A DNA stretch of 64,000 bases. Source: Omphiscola glabra. Taxonomy: Eukaryota; Mollusca; Gastropoda; Lymnaeidae. Positions 36,225-45,425 of the stretch are shown here, piece after piece. Numbering within the stretch: the stretch's first letter is position 1; each line of letters begins with the position of its first letter. The stretch spans positions 8,195,099 to 8,259,098 of the forward strand of contig OZ024794.1 in the NCBI GenBank assembly GCA_964017045.1, written 5' to 3'. Below the pieces are notes generated by a model. That model was given only the letters and a program-made list of their open reading frames with translations, searched no databases and was not told the DNA's origin. Made by a program: the position numbers and the translations under genes.

Positions 36225-36405
36225 AGGAAAAACTCCTTTTATGGGTTTGGAATTTTGCTAAACATTCGAAATAATGTGATGTCATCGGCAATGAGCCTAT
36301 GAACCAAGTTTCAGCTCGAAAGCTTGACAGGAAGTGGGCCAATTAGCCGTTCGAATATTTTATCGCCCAGCCACGCAAGAACAAAAGCGAAGATAATATA
36401 AAGGA
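36225..36405 (-). repeat. Dispersed repeat family B, copy 3 (inverted)
   Basis: On the reverse strand it reads cgaacggctaattggccc, then acttcctgtcaagc, then gagctgaaacttggttcat, matching the order of motifs at 13336 and 25525. Confidence 0.6.
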
Positions 36406-36463
36406 TTTTATAATAAGAAGATAAACGCCAGTAGGCGGCACAAAATGGGCCATTTACTTTGAC

Positions 36464-37120
36464 TTGGGCGTCATGGAAGACTTGGGTGTCATGGAAGACT
36501 TGGTCTTTTTGATCCCTTGGGTGTCATGGAAGACTTGGTCTTTTATTGGCCCCTTAGGTGTCATGGAAGACTTGGTCTTTTATTGGCCCCTTGGGTGTCA
36601 TGGAAGACTTAGTCTTTTATTGAACCTTTGGGTGTCATGGAAGACTTAGTCTTTTATTGGCCCCTTGGGTGTCATGGAAGACTTAGTCTTTTATTGAACC
36701 CTTGGGTGTCATCGAAGACTTGGTCTTTTATTGGCCCCTTGGGCGTCATGGAAGACTTGGTCTTTTATTGAACCCTTGGGTGTCATGGAAGACTTAGTCT
36801 GTTATTGGCCCCTTGGGCGTCATGGAAGACTTAGTCTTTTATTGGCCACTTAGTTGTCATGGAAGACTTAGTCTTTAATTGGCCCCTTGGGTGTCATGGA
36901 AAACTTGGTCTTTTTGACCCCTTTGGGTGTCATGGAAGACTTAGTCATTTATTGGCCCCTTAGTTGTCATGGAAGACTTAGTCTTTTATTGACCCCTTGG
37001 ATGTCATGGAAGACTTAGTTTTTTATTGACCCCTTGGGTGTCATGGAAGACTTAGTCTTTTATTGACCCCGTGCGTGTCATGGAAGACTTAGTCTTTTAT
37101 TGGCCCCTCGGGTGTCATGG
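36464..37120. repeat. 37-bp minisatellite
   Basis: About 17 copies of gggtgtcatggaagactt followed by agtcttttattggcccctt. Alternating ggcccctt and gaaccctt variants suggest partial dimer structure. Confidence 0.95.
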
Positions 37121-37884
37121 TACATACAATGTTTTTAATAAAGCTATTTATCTCTATGCCCAAACACAAATTCATTTTCTAAGCTCAAATGCATCATCTG
37201 TCTTGCATATCTAGGCTGTAATAATATCCCCCCTGCAATGTGTAATCAAATATAGGATCCAAATTCTGAAAAACAAACGTGTACTGCTTCAGTAGATTCC
37301 AGGTCGTTAAAACAATATTATTCTACAACCTGCTTAAAGACTGCAATTGAATCCACAAAATCTCTTATTCTTTGTTATTTACATGAAAAATCTCTTTATT
37401 TTGTCTTTGGTACAAATCAGTACCCGTCTTAGTTTAAGTATGTTGTCTCATAATATATTGGTTTGTTTCAGATCCGTATTTGTTTAAGGCAACAAATGAA
37501 ACTATTTATGACTACAATCCATTTGATCAGAGCTGAGGTCAAGGTCGCCGACCTCTGTGCACACACGCACTGCAAATGTTCACATGTTGATAGGCTTCGC
37601 TGGCGTGACGAGACAAGTGAAAATTGGATGCTCGTGTATATTTGTAGGACGCCTCGTGTGATTTGTTGGAAGTCTCGTGTGATTGCAGGACATCTCGTCG
37701 CCTCGCGTGATCACGATTTGCACTACGTGCGAAGAAGTTTACTTATTCTCGAGATATGATGCTCCTCAAAGTCGTTCGTCAAACCTCCAGCATTGATTTT
37801 ATAGTTATTGATGGGCCTTTTGGTATTAAATGTATTGTTGACTAAATCTTTACACTGTGCATTCATCTTATTATCAATATAACG
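37121..37884. other. Unassigned spacer
   Basis: AT-rich. From 37600 to 37720 there are loose cctcgtgtgat repeats. The 98-codon forward open frame (37463-37759) shows no domain. Confidence 0.3.
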
Positions 37885-38212
37885 GTGGACATCCCTTTTG
37901 AGACATCCTTCGTGATACATCGCTCGTGAGACATGCTTCTTGATAAATCCCTCGTGAGACACCCCTCGTGAGACACCCCTCGTGAGACAACCCTCGTGAG
38001 ACAACCATCGTGAGACACACATCGAGAGACACCCCTCGTGAGACACCCCTCGTGAGACACCCTTCGTGAGACACCCATCGTGAGACACCCATCGTGAGAC
38101 ACACCTCGTGAGACACCCCTCGTGAGACACCCATCGTTAGACACCCATCGTGAGACACCCCTCGTAAGACACCCATCGTTAGACACCCCTCGTGAGACAC
38201 CCCTCGTCAGTA
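37885..38212. repeat. 14-bp minisatellite
   Basis: About 23 copies of cgtgagacacccct and variants. Three reverse-strand open frames of about 105-135 codons are repeat artefacts. Confidence 0.93.
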
Positions 38213-38719
38213 TGCATTAATTGATCTTAAACAGTTGACTTTATTTGGAATTTTTACAATAACATTTTAAAGCACGTTACATTCCAAGATTAATTTGGTA
38301 ATTTAATATTACCTAGTATGCCTAGTTATTTCTTGACCTCCACCAGTCTGACGCCACACGTGCTCAGTGCCGCTTCTGCCGATTGTTTGCCAGGATGTCA
38401 CTGGCATACGTGTGGTGCAAAAATAATTTTTAAAATAACGTTGACCAAATCTGCATCAACCTTGAAATTAGCCTAAACAAAAAGTCTTAATGTTTTATAC
38501 GATTGCTTCTTTTCTGGTGATATTTTCTAGCATAATTTTAAAATGGCAATTTATGTAACTAAGTGTATGCACAGATTTGCACATGCGATAAAACATTGGT
38601 GTTGGAACCAGTTTGAGATAATGTGCCGAGGTAAGATTAGTCACAGAGTAAGTCAGGAAGATTCTAGAATGGTGCAAAGAGTGCATCGATTCTAATGACA
38701 GAGCGATTATGTTGTTAAC
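38213..38719. other. Unassigned spacer with a nested inverted repeat
   Basis: No gene recognised. The inverted repeat is listed separately. Confidence 0.3.
38354..38415. repeat. Nested inverted repeat
   Basis: ccacacgt (38354-38361) pairs with acgtgtgg (38408-38415). Inside lies gccag-gatgtca-ctggc (38389-38405). Confidence 0.6.
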
Positions 38720-38855
38720 TTTACTCCAAGTAGCATGACTCCAAGTATCATTACTCAAAGTAACATAACTCCAAGTAACATGACTATAAGTAACTTGACT
38801 CAATGTAACATGACTCCTAGTAATATGACTTCAAGTCACAGGACTCTAAATTGCA
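38720..38855. repeat. 15-bp minisatellite
   Basis: About nine diverged copies of actccaagtaacatg. Confidence 0.9.
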
Positions 38856-38929
38856 TTCATGGAATCGAAACCGTAAAAATGACCTTAAACAAACCCATCA
38901 CTAATCGATCTAACATGGTGAATTTACAG

Positions 38930-39290
38930 ATGGGCTTGTGTCTGAGATGGGCTTGTGTCTGAGATGGGCTTGTGTCTGATATTAACTTGTGTCTGATATT
39001 AACTTGTGTCTGATATTGACTTGTATCTGATATTGACTTGTATCTAATATTGACTTGTATCTAATATTGACTTGTATCTGATATTGACTTGTATCTGATA
39101 TTGACTTGTATCTTATATTAACTTGTATCTGATATTGACTTGTATCTGATATTGACTTGTATTTGATATGGAATTTTGTCTGAAATAGACTTTTGACGGA
39201 GATGGACTTGTGTCTGATATAAAAGTGTGTCTGATATGGACTTTTTTCTGATATGGACTTGTTTCTGATATTGACTTGTGTCGCACACAC
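38930..39290. repeat. 17-bp minisatellite
   Basis: About 21 copies of gatattgacttgtatct and variants, more diverged to the right. Reverse-strand open frames (66-104 codons) are repeat artefacts. Confidence 0.93.
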
Positions 39291-39307
39291 TCGCATACTT
39301 GTAATAA

Positions 39308-39942
39308 AGACATGCTATGTCAATATCTAAAACAGGAGCTGCAGACACTAACATACGTGTCAGATAAACCATACGTTTCAGACACCAGCATACATGTCAG
39401 ATAAACCAGACGTTGCAGACACCAGCCTACATGTCAGATAGATTAGGAACTGCAGACATCAGCATACATATCAGATTGATTATACGTTTCAGACTCCAGC
39501 ATACATGTCAGACAGACCAGGCGTTTCAGACCAGCATACATGTCAGATAGACCATACGTTTCAGACTCCAGCATACATGTCAGACAGACGAGGCGTTGCA
39601 GACAACAGAATACATGTCAGATAGACCAGGCGTTGCAGACAACAGAATACATGTCAGATAGACCGGGCGTTGCAGACAACAGAATGCATGTCAGACAGAC
39701 CAGACGTTGCAGACATTGACACACTTGTCAGATAGACAAGGCGTTGCAGACATTGACACACTTGTCAGACAGACCTGGCGTTGCAGACATTGACACACTT
39801 GTCAGACAGACCTGGCGTTGCAGATATTGACACACTTGTCAGATAGACCAGGCGTTGCAGACATTGACACACTTGTCAGACAGACCTGGCGTTGCAGACA
39901 TTAACACACTTGTCAGACAGACATGCTGTGCCGATAGTTAAA
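39308..39942. repeat. 37-bp minisatellite
   Basis: About 17 copies of gttgcagacattgacacac followed by ttgtcagacagacctggc. Copies on the left have accagcatacatgtcagat. The array is framed by similar sequences, gacatgctatgtcaatat at 39308 and gacatgctgtgccgatag at its end, which may be the original unduplicated flanks. Confidence 0.93.
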
Positions 39943-40478
39943 ACTTCGCTATGGACGAGGAATGCTTCTCCAGCCACGGCGTGTGTGGTTTTTGACTTAC
40001 AGCCAAGCAGATTAATTTAACACTGACAAATACTTTGGTCGACACGGGATGGGCTTCAGTCTTAAAGAAATGACGTGAAAAAGCTTGTCGTGTCCCTGCA
40101 GTTTTAATGTGTTCATTAGCGTTACTATTTTGTTTAATTATCTTACAAAAACAATTCACATTTTTGCAAGCTCTTACAGAGGTCAACTTGATTGTGACCC
40201 CTCTCCCCATTTTCGTTTAGCTCTCCCCATCACGGCGATGTCCAGACAATCTCCTATGGATGTTCTTCAATTGATTGATGATCTGGAAATGAATTAGGAA
40301 ATTAACTATTTATTTAATTAACCAGCTCTCTGCTACCAATACTTACTGCTATTATTACTTTCTGTTACCAATAATTTCTGCTACCATTTTTTTATACCAA
40401 TACTTTCTGACCAGAAACACGTCTATTTTCTGTACTCGAATTACCTTTTGGTGATACCTGAATTATCGAATCATTTTC
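39943..40478. other. Unassigned spacer
   Basis: Includes weak repeats of ctgctaccaatact at 40320-40410. No gene recognised. Confidence 0.3.
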
Positions 40479-40925
40479 AGGCGGTTTTATCAACATCACA
40501 TGCACTCGACCAATCTTCAACAGTTTTATCAACATCACATGCACTCGACCAATCTTCAACAGTTTTATCAACATCACATGCACTCGACCAATCTTCAAAC
40601 GTTTTATCAACATCACATGCACTCGACCAATCTTCAAAAGTTTTATCAACATCACATGCACTCGACCAATCTTCAACAGTTTTATCAACATCACATGCAC
40701 TCGACCAATCTTCAACAGTTTTATCAACATCACATGTAGTCGACCAATCTTTAGCAGTTTTATCAACATAACTCTCATGAATTCGACGATGCCTTGACAG
40801 TTTTATCAACATAACTCATGAATTCGATGATGCCTTGACAGTTTTATCGACATAACTCTCATGAATTCGACGATGCCTTGACAGTTTTATCAATATCACA
40901 TGCACTCGACCAAGCTTTGAACATT
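40479..40925. repeat. 39-bp minisatellite with 43-bp variant tail
   Basis: Seven units of gttttatcaacatcacatg plus cactcgaccaatcttcaaca are followed by three units with aactctcatgaattcgacg in place of the middle, and then one hybrid copy. The tail units are a second subfamily of the same repeat. Confidence 0.95.
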
Positions 40926-41268
40926 TCATACAATATTGGATGACGTGTTTTGATACACGTTAAGCCCGCACTCCACGTGCATGCCCTCTTTTCAGTCAAG
41001 GCAGTTTTGGGGGTGGCAAGAAAAATATCACTTGACATTTTAGTTTACTATCGTCCGTTTCAGTCGAACATGATAGAATCATCTTGAGAATGCGGGAAGC
41101 AGTAAGACTGCGTATTCTATTTCGAGAATGATTATCTGGAACAGGGTATAAGAGGGCTAAGATTAAATGACGAGACATATTTTTCCTTTCCTTTATCACG
41201 AGATGTGCTATGTCTCATTATTCAATACTTTGTTGTGTGTATATTTTTCTATTTCCGCGTTGTACAAT
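40926..41268. other. Unassigned spacer
   Basis: No feature recognised. Confidence 0.3.
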
Positions 41269-42057
41269 TTTGTGCTCATTGTATTTTTATACAGTACCGG
41301 TACCCGCAAACTGTAAGGTAATGATTTTTAATCACATTCTTTTGCTGTTGTAATTTAATTGAAATTAATACATTAAAAACTTATTCATTGTAATTAGCCA
41401 TAGACAAAAGATAAGAGATTAAATTCTCCATTTATAACGGTCCGTAATAATATATATACTTAAGTGAACGGACAAAATATTATAAAATAAATCTTTCCTT
41501 TAAAAATCCACATTTGCTTTCCCCGTTGTGACACCTTGACTTACACTCATGAAACCACAACAGATGTCACGCCACAAAAATATACATGATGTAAATTTAA
41601 TTTATACTCATATGAATGAATGTTTTTGTTGTACTGGTGAAGACATTTGCCGAACTATTTTACATTTGTATTTCTTGTAACAATAATTAAAACTTAACTT
41701 ACATCGTTTTATGTCCACAATTTGTTTGTGTCTTATTTACATATCTGTTAGCTTTATCGCACTCCAAAACTTTTTATAATTTAGTTGATTACTGCTACGG
41801 ATCGTTATCAACATGGAGAATTTAATCTCTTATTTAAGTGTATGACTCGTTCCAAAACAGTACACAACAAAAGACGATACCAAAGTTTAAATACAATAGA
41901 CAAATAATAAGATACTCAAACCAGGGCTAATTACAATTAATAAGTTTTTAATGTGTTAATTATAATAAATTACAAAATCAAAAGAATATTGTTAAAACTA
42001 TTGACTTACAGTTAGGCTAGTACGGTACTATGTTAATAAAAATACAGTGTGCAAAAG
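41269..42057. mobile_element. Element with long terminal inverted repeats (MULE-like or foldback)
   Basis: The left arm (41269-41444) and the reverse complement of the right arm (41798-42057) share ordered blocks: gtatttttat, gtaccg, aactgtaag, attcttttg, acattaaaaacttatt, ttgtaattagcc and agagattaaattctccat. The right arm has about 90 bp absent from the left. The inner loop is about 350 bp and has no recognisable gene. The flanks ttgtacaat (41260-41268) and ttttacaat (42058-42066) match at 8 of 9 positions, a possible 9-bp target duplication. Long arms with 9-bp duplications fit Mutator-like elements, but the assignment is tentative. Confidence 0.65.
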
Positions 42058-42238
42058 TTTTACAATGAGGAAAAAAAGCTACACACACACAGTAAACAAA
42101 TCACTGTCTAGTAGCCCAATAATAACACACGCTCCAAGTCTCGTGATAAAGGATCTCTCTGCCTTCATTCAATCTTCGGCTGTTAGATTATTCCAGAAAC
42201 AGAATACGCATTGCAACTGCATCCAGCATACTCTAGAT

Positions 42239-42443
42239 CAGGGATCGGGAACCTTTTTGTCTGAGAGAGCCATGAACACCACATATTTTGAAAAGCATTT
42301 CTGTGAGAACCATACATTATGTTTAAGAGATCAAAGGAGTCTAAAGAAATATATTTTTTTATAATCGAACATGTGTCTGCGAGCCAGATGCAGCCATGAA
42401 TAGAGCCACATCTGGCTGGCGAGCCATGGGCTCCTGACCCCTG
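42239..42443 (+). mobile_element. hAT MITE resembling the OC1 family
   Basis: A perfect 8-bp target duplication, ctctagat, flanks it at 42231-42238 and 42444-42451. The left end cagggatcgggaacc and the reverse complement of the right end, caggggtcaggagcc, form a terminal inverted repeat with 12 of 15 matches. The blocks ctgagagagccatgaac, gccacatctggctggcgagc and tctgcgagccagatgcagcc resemble the OC1 (OposCharlie1) hAT consensus as I recall it. It is 205 bp long and has no transposase. Confidence 0.85.
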
Positions 42444-42451
42444 CTCTAGAT

Positions 42452-42994
42452 TATTCGACAGTTTTCGGAAGGAACAGGCTATTAATTTTATTTAGTTATA
42501 TCAAGATCAAAATAGACTATTTTTAGTAAGCCTCGCCTAATAATAGCGCAGTGTGTTGACTCAAAGAGGTCATGCACGAGGACAGCGTGCAGCAAAACAC
42601 GTCACAATTACATTGCAGCTAAGCGCTAATTTGTATTTTATATTGTTTTTACTGTTAATCGTTCGCTTAAGCAGGCTTCTTGCCGATACGTTCATTGTTT
42701 TCTTGCGTCCTTTTTTTCATGGGTTTCCCCATCCTTTGTTTCAATCTTTTCCTTTTTTCCTCTTTGAAAGCTTTCATAGACATCGTTACGTGAAACAAAA
42801 CAGGGCGCGTAGGAACTATTTTCTATTGGTTGAAATTTCTGTTTCATGCCTGACAATTCATTTAAGAATAGAGACTTTTTTTTCTCAGGGTGTTTGTGAG
42901 AATTGCTTCATGGAACCACGACATCTGATTTTCGAGACGCAAATAGCAAGTCTTCAGATTTTATTTGGCTTTTTGAAACTAAGCATTCTGCATC
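42452..42994. other. Unassigned spacer with a 151-codon open frame
   Basis: The forward frame 42553-43008 is open but begins at a non-ATG codon, is rich in F and L, and runs into the next array. I do not recognise it and consider it unlikely to be a gene. Confidence 0.25.
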
Positions 42995-43470
42995 AAATAG
43001 CTGGCTGACAGCCATTCTAATCACATAGATGGCTGACAGCCATTCTAATCACATAGCTGGCTGACAGCCATTCTAATCACACAGCTGGCTGACAGCCATT
43101 CTAATCACATAGCTGGCTGACAGCCATTCTAATCACATAGCTGGCTGACAGCCATTCTAATCACATAGCTAGCTGACAGCCATTCTAATCATATAGCTGG
43201 CTGACAGCCATTCGAATCACATAACTGGCTGACAGCCATTCTAATCATATAGCTGGCTGACAGCCATTCGAATCATATAACTGGCTGACAGTCATTCTAA
43301 TCACATAGCTGGCTGACATCCATTCTAAGCACATAGCTGACTGACAGCCATTCTAATCACATAGCTGGCTGACAGCCATTCTAATTACATAGCTGGCTGA
43401 CAGCCATTCGAATCACATAACTGGCTGACAGCCAATCTAATCATATAACTGGCTGACAGCCATTGTAATT
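42995..43470. repeat. 28-bp minisatellite with palindromic core
   Basis: About 17 copies of agctggctgacagccatt plus ctaatcacat. Most contain tggctg-a-cagcca, a perfect 6-bp-arm inverted repeat with a single central base. Substitutions fall mostly outside this core. Confidence 0.95.
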
Positions 43471-43590
43471 CATTGGTTTAGTTTTGTACAATATGAAACA
43501 GTTGCATACGAAAACATGAAAAAGTACAATATAACCAGTGAAGCCAAGCGTTCTTTTACAATAAACGCACACAACAACAGAATCCACCCA

Positions 43591-44340
43591 AGTTGTAGCC
43601 TCTCTCAGAGTTTGATTGATTGATTGATTGATTGGAAATTTATATAGCGCTGGTATCCATGCTACTTTAGCATGCTCACTGCGCTCTGGTTTTCATAAAT
43701 CTGTTTAAGCGAAAAAGTTTTTAAACGTTTCTTAAAGGATGTTTTATCCCTTTCAATACCCCTCAAAGATTGAAGCAAACTATTCCATAATTTTGGCGCT
43801 ATCGCTTCAAAAGAGCGCCCTCCGTAAGACTTTTTTCTGTGTTTATCCACAATGTAAATTGTCAGTAAGGATTGTCTAGAAGACCTCAGGTTCTTTAAGG
43901 ATGCGTGTGTATGAATCAGTTCTTTCAGATATTCCGGTTGTAGCTTCTCTCAAAGTTCACAATGGTTTTAACTTCTCTCAGAGTTAACAATTGCTGTAAC
44001 TTCTCTCAGAATCGAATATGGTTGTAACTTCTCGCAGAATCGACAATGGTTGTAACTTCTCTCAGAGTTAACAATTGTTATAAGTTCTCTCAGAGTTAAC
44101 AATTGTTGTAACTTCTCTCAGAGTTAACAATTGTTGTAACTTCTCTCAGCGTTAACAATAGTTGTAACTTCTCTCAGAGTTGACAATGGTTGTAACTTCT
44201 CTCAGAATCGACAATGGTTGTAACTTCTCTCAGAGTTGACAATGGTTGTAACTTCTCTCAGAATCGACAATGGTTGTAACTTCTCTCAGAGTTGACAATG
44301 GTTTTAACTTCTCTCAGAGTCGACAATGGTTGTACCACAA
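43591..44340. repeat. 28-bp minisatellite, split by a LINE tail
   Basis: The unit gttgtaacttctctcaga plus gttgacaatg is repeated about 15 times from 43937 to 44340. One more unit start (gttgtagcctctctcagag) lies alone at 43592-43611, on the other side of the LINE fragment. Alternating gaatcgacaatg and gagttgacaatg variants give a local 56-bp period. Confidence 0.93.
43613..43936 (-). pseudogene. LINE 3' end: reverse-transcriptase C-terminal tail
   Basis: Reverse-strand reading from about 43930 gives PEYLKELIHTHASLKNLRSS, RQSLL and then KKSYGGRSFEAIAPKLWNSL, TSFKKRLKTFSLK. This is the conserved end of CR1/L2-type LINE ORF2 proteins: YL.ELI, LRSS...LL, G.R.F...AP.LWNSL, FK..LKT. The frame is open for over 80 codons, so decay is modest. 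It is followed by gcgctatataaatttcc and a 3' tail of tandem caat units (43613-43634), the kind of microsatellite tail such LINEs carry. It is 5'-truncated at the 28-bp array on both sides. Confidence 0.88.
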
Positions 44341-44837
44341 GTTGAATCCGTGCGTGCATCGACGTCTCAATATTAAACGCTAGCTTCACGAATCGGATTA
44401 ACGTACTTTAAGATGTTTAAAAACCTTAATGAACCAGGTAACACAATTAAATAACGGAACAAATAAAGACCGGGCCTGGCAGAGGTTTAGCCATAGCGGT
44501 GGTTACACCCAAAACAACACCACCAACCCCAGTTGTCGCACCTCTCTGAGAGTTCACAATGGTTGTACCACGGGTTCACTCGGTGCTAGGCGTGCCATAT
44601 CCAGCCTGGTCTAATGTTTGTCTTACATAAAGTCGAGGTTTTCGTTCGAAATTAAATGTGCAACTGTGAGGTTGGTAAGGGCGTTTCTGGATGAATAAGA
44701 AAACAAGATAGGGGAAAATGTGGTTGAAGTATCTAACACAAACAGCGGTTCTCAAATGATTTGCGTAGACCTTTGGGGAACCTCAGGGTAATAATATTAT
44801 ATAAATAATTTTTTAAATACATATTCTTATATTATGG
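44341..44837. other. Unassigned spacer
   Basis: A stray piece resembling the preceding array (ctctctgagagttcacaatg, then gttgtaccacgggttcac) lies at 44538-44582 and echoes the array edge at 44330-44350. No gene recognised. Confidence 0.35.
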
Positions 44838-45425
44838 CACAGCTCTGTGTGAAAATATTGCTCTGTGTGTCAACAATGCTCTGTATTTGGACATTGTTCT
44901 GTATGTAAACACTCTCTGTATTTGGACATTGCAATGGGTGTGATCATTGCTCTGTGTGTGAGCATTGCTCTGTTTGTGAACATCGCTCTGTGTGTGAACA
45001 TTGCTCTGTGTGTGACCATCGCTCTGTGTGTGAGCATCGCTCTGTGTGTGAACATTGTTCTGTATGTGACCATCGCTCTGTGTGTGAACATTGCTCTGTG
45101 TGTGAGCATTGCTCTGTTTGTGAACATTGCTCTGTGTGTGAGCATTGCTCTGTTTGTGAACATCGCTCTGTGTGTGAACATTGCTCTGTGTGTGAGCATC
45201 GCTCTGTGTGTGAACATTGCTCTGTGTGTGAGCATCGCTCTGTGTGTGAACATTGCTCTGTGTGTGAGCATTGCTCTGTATTTGAACATTGCTCTTTGTG
45301 TGAACATTGCTCTGTGTGTGAACATTGCTCTGTATGTGAACATTGCTCTGTGTGTGAACATTGCTCTGTATGTGAACATTGCTCTGTTTGGGAACAATGC
45401 TCTGTATGTGAAAATTGCTCTTTAA
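44838..45425. repeat. 18-bp minisatellite with 36-bp dimer period
   Basis: About 32 copies of acattgctctgtgtgtga. Alternation of tgaacatt and tgagcat variants gives stretches of 36-bp period. Because 18 is a multiple of three, frames of 167-186 codons stay open on both strands. They are not genes. Confidence 0.95.
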
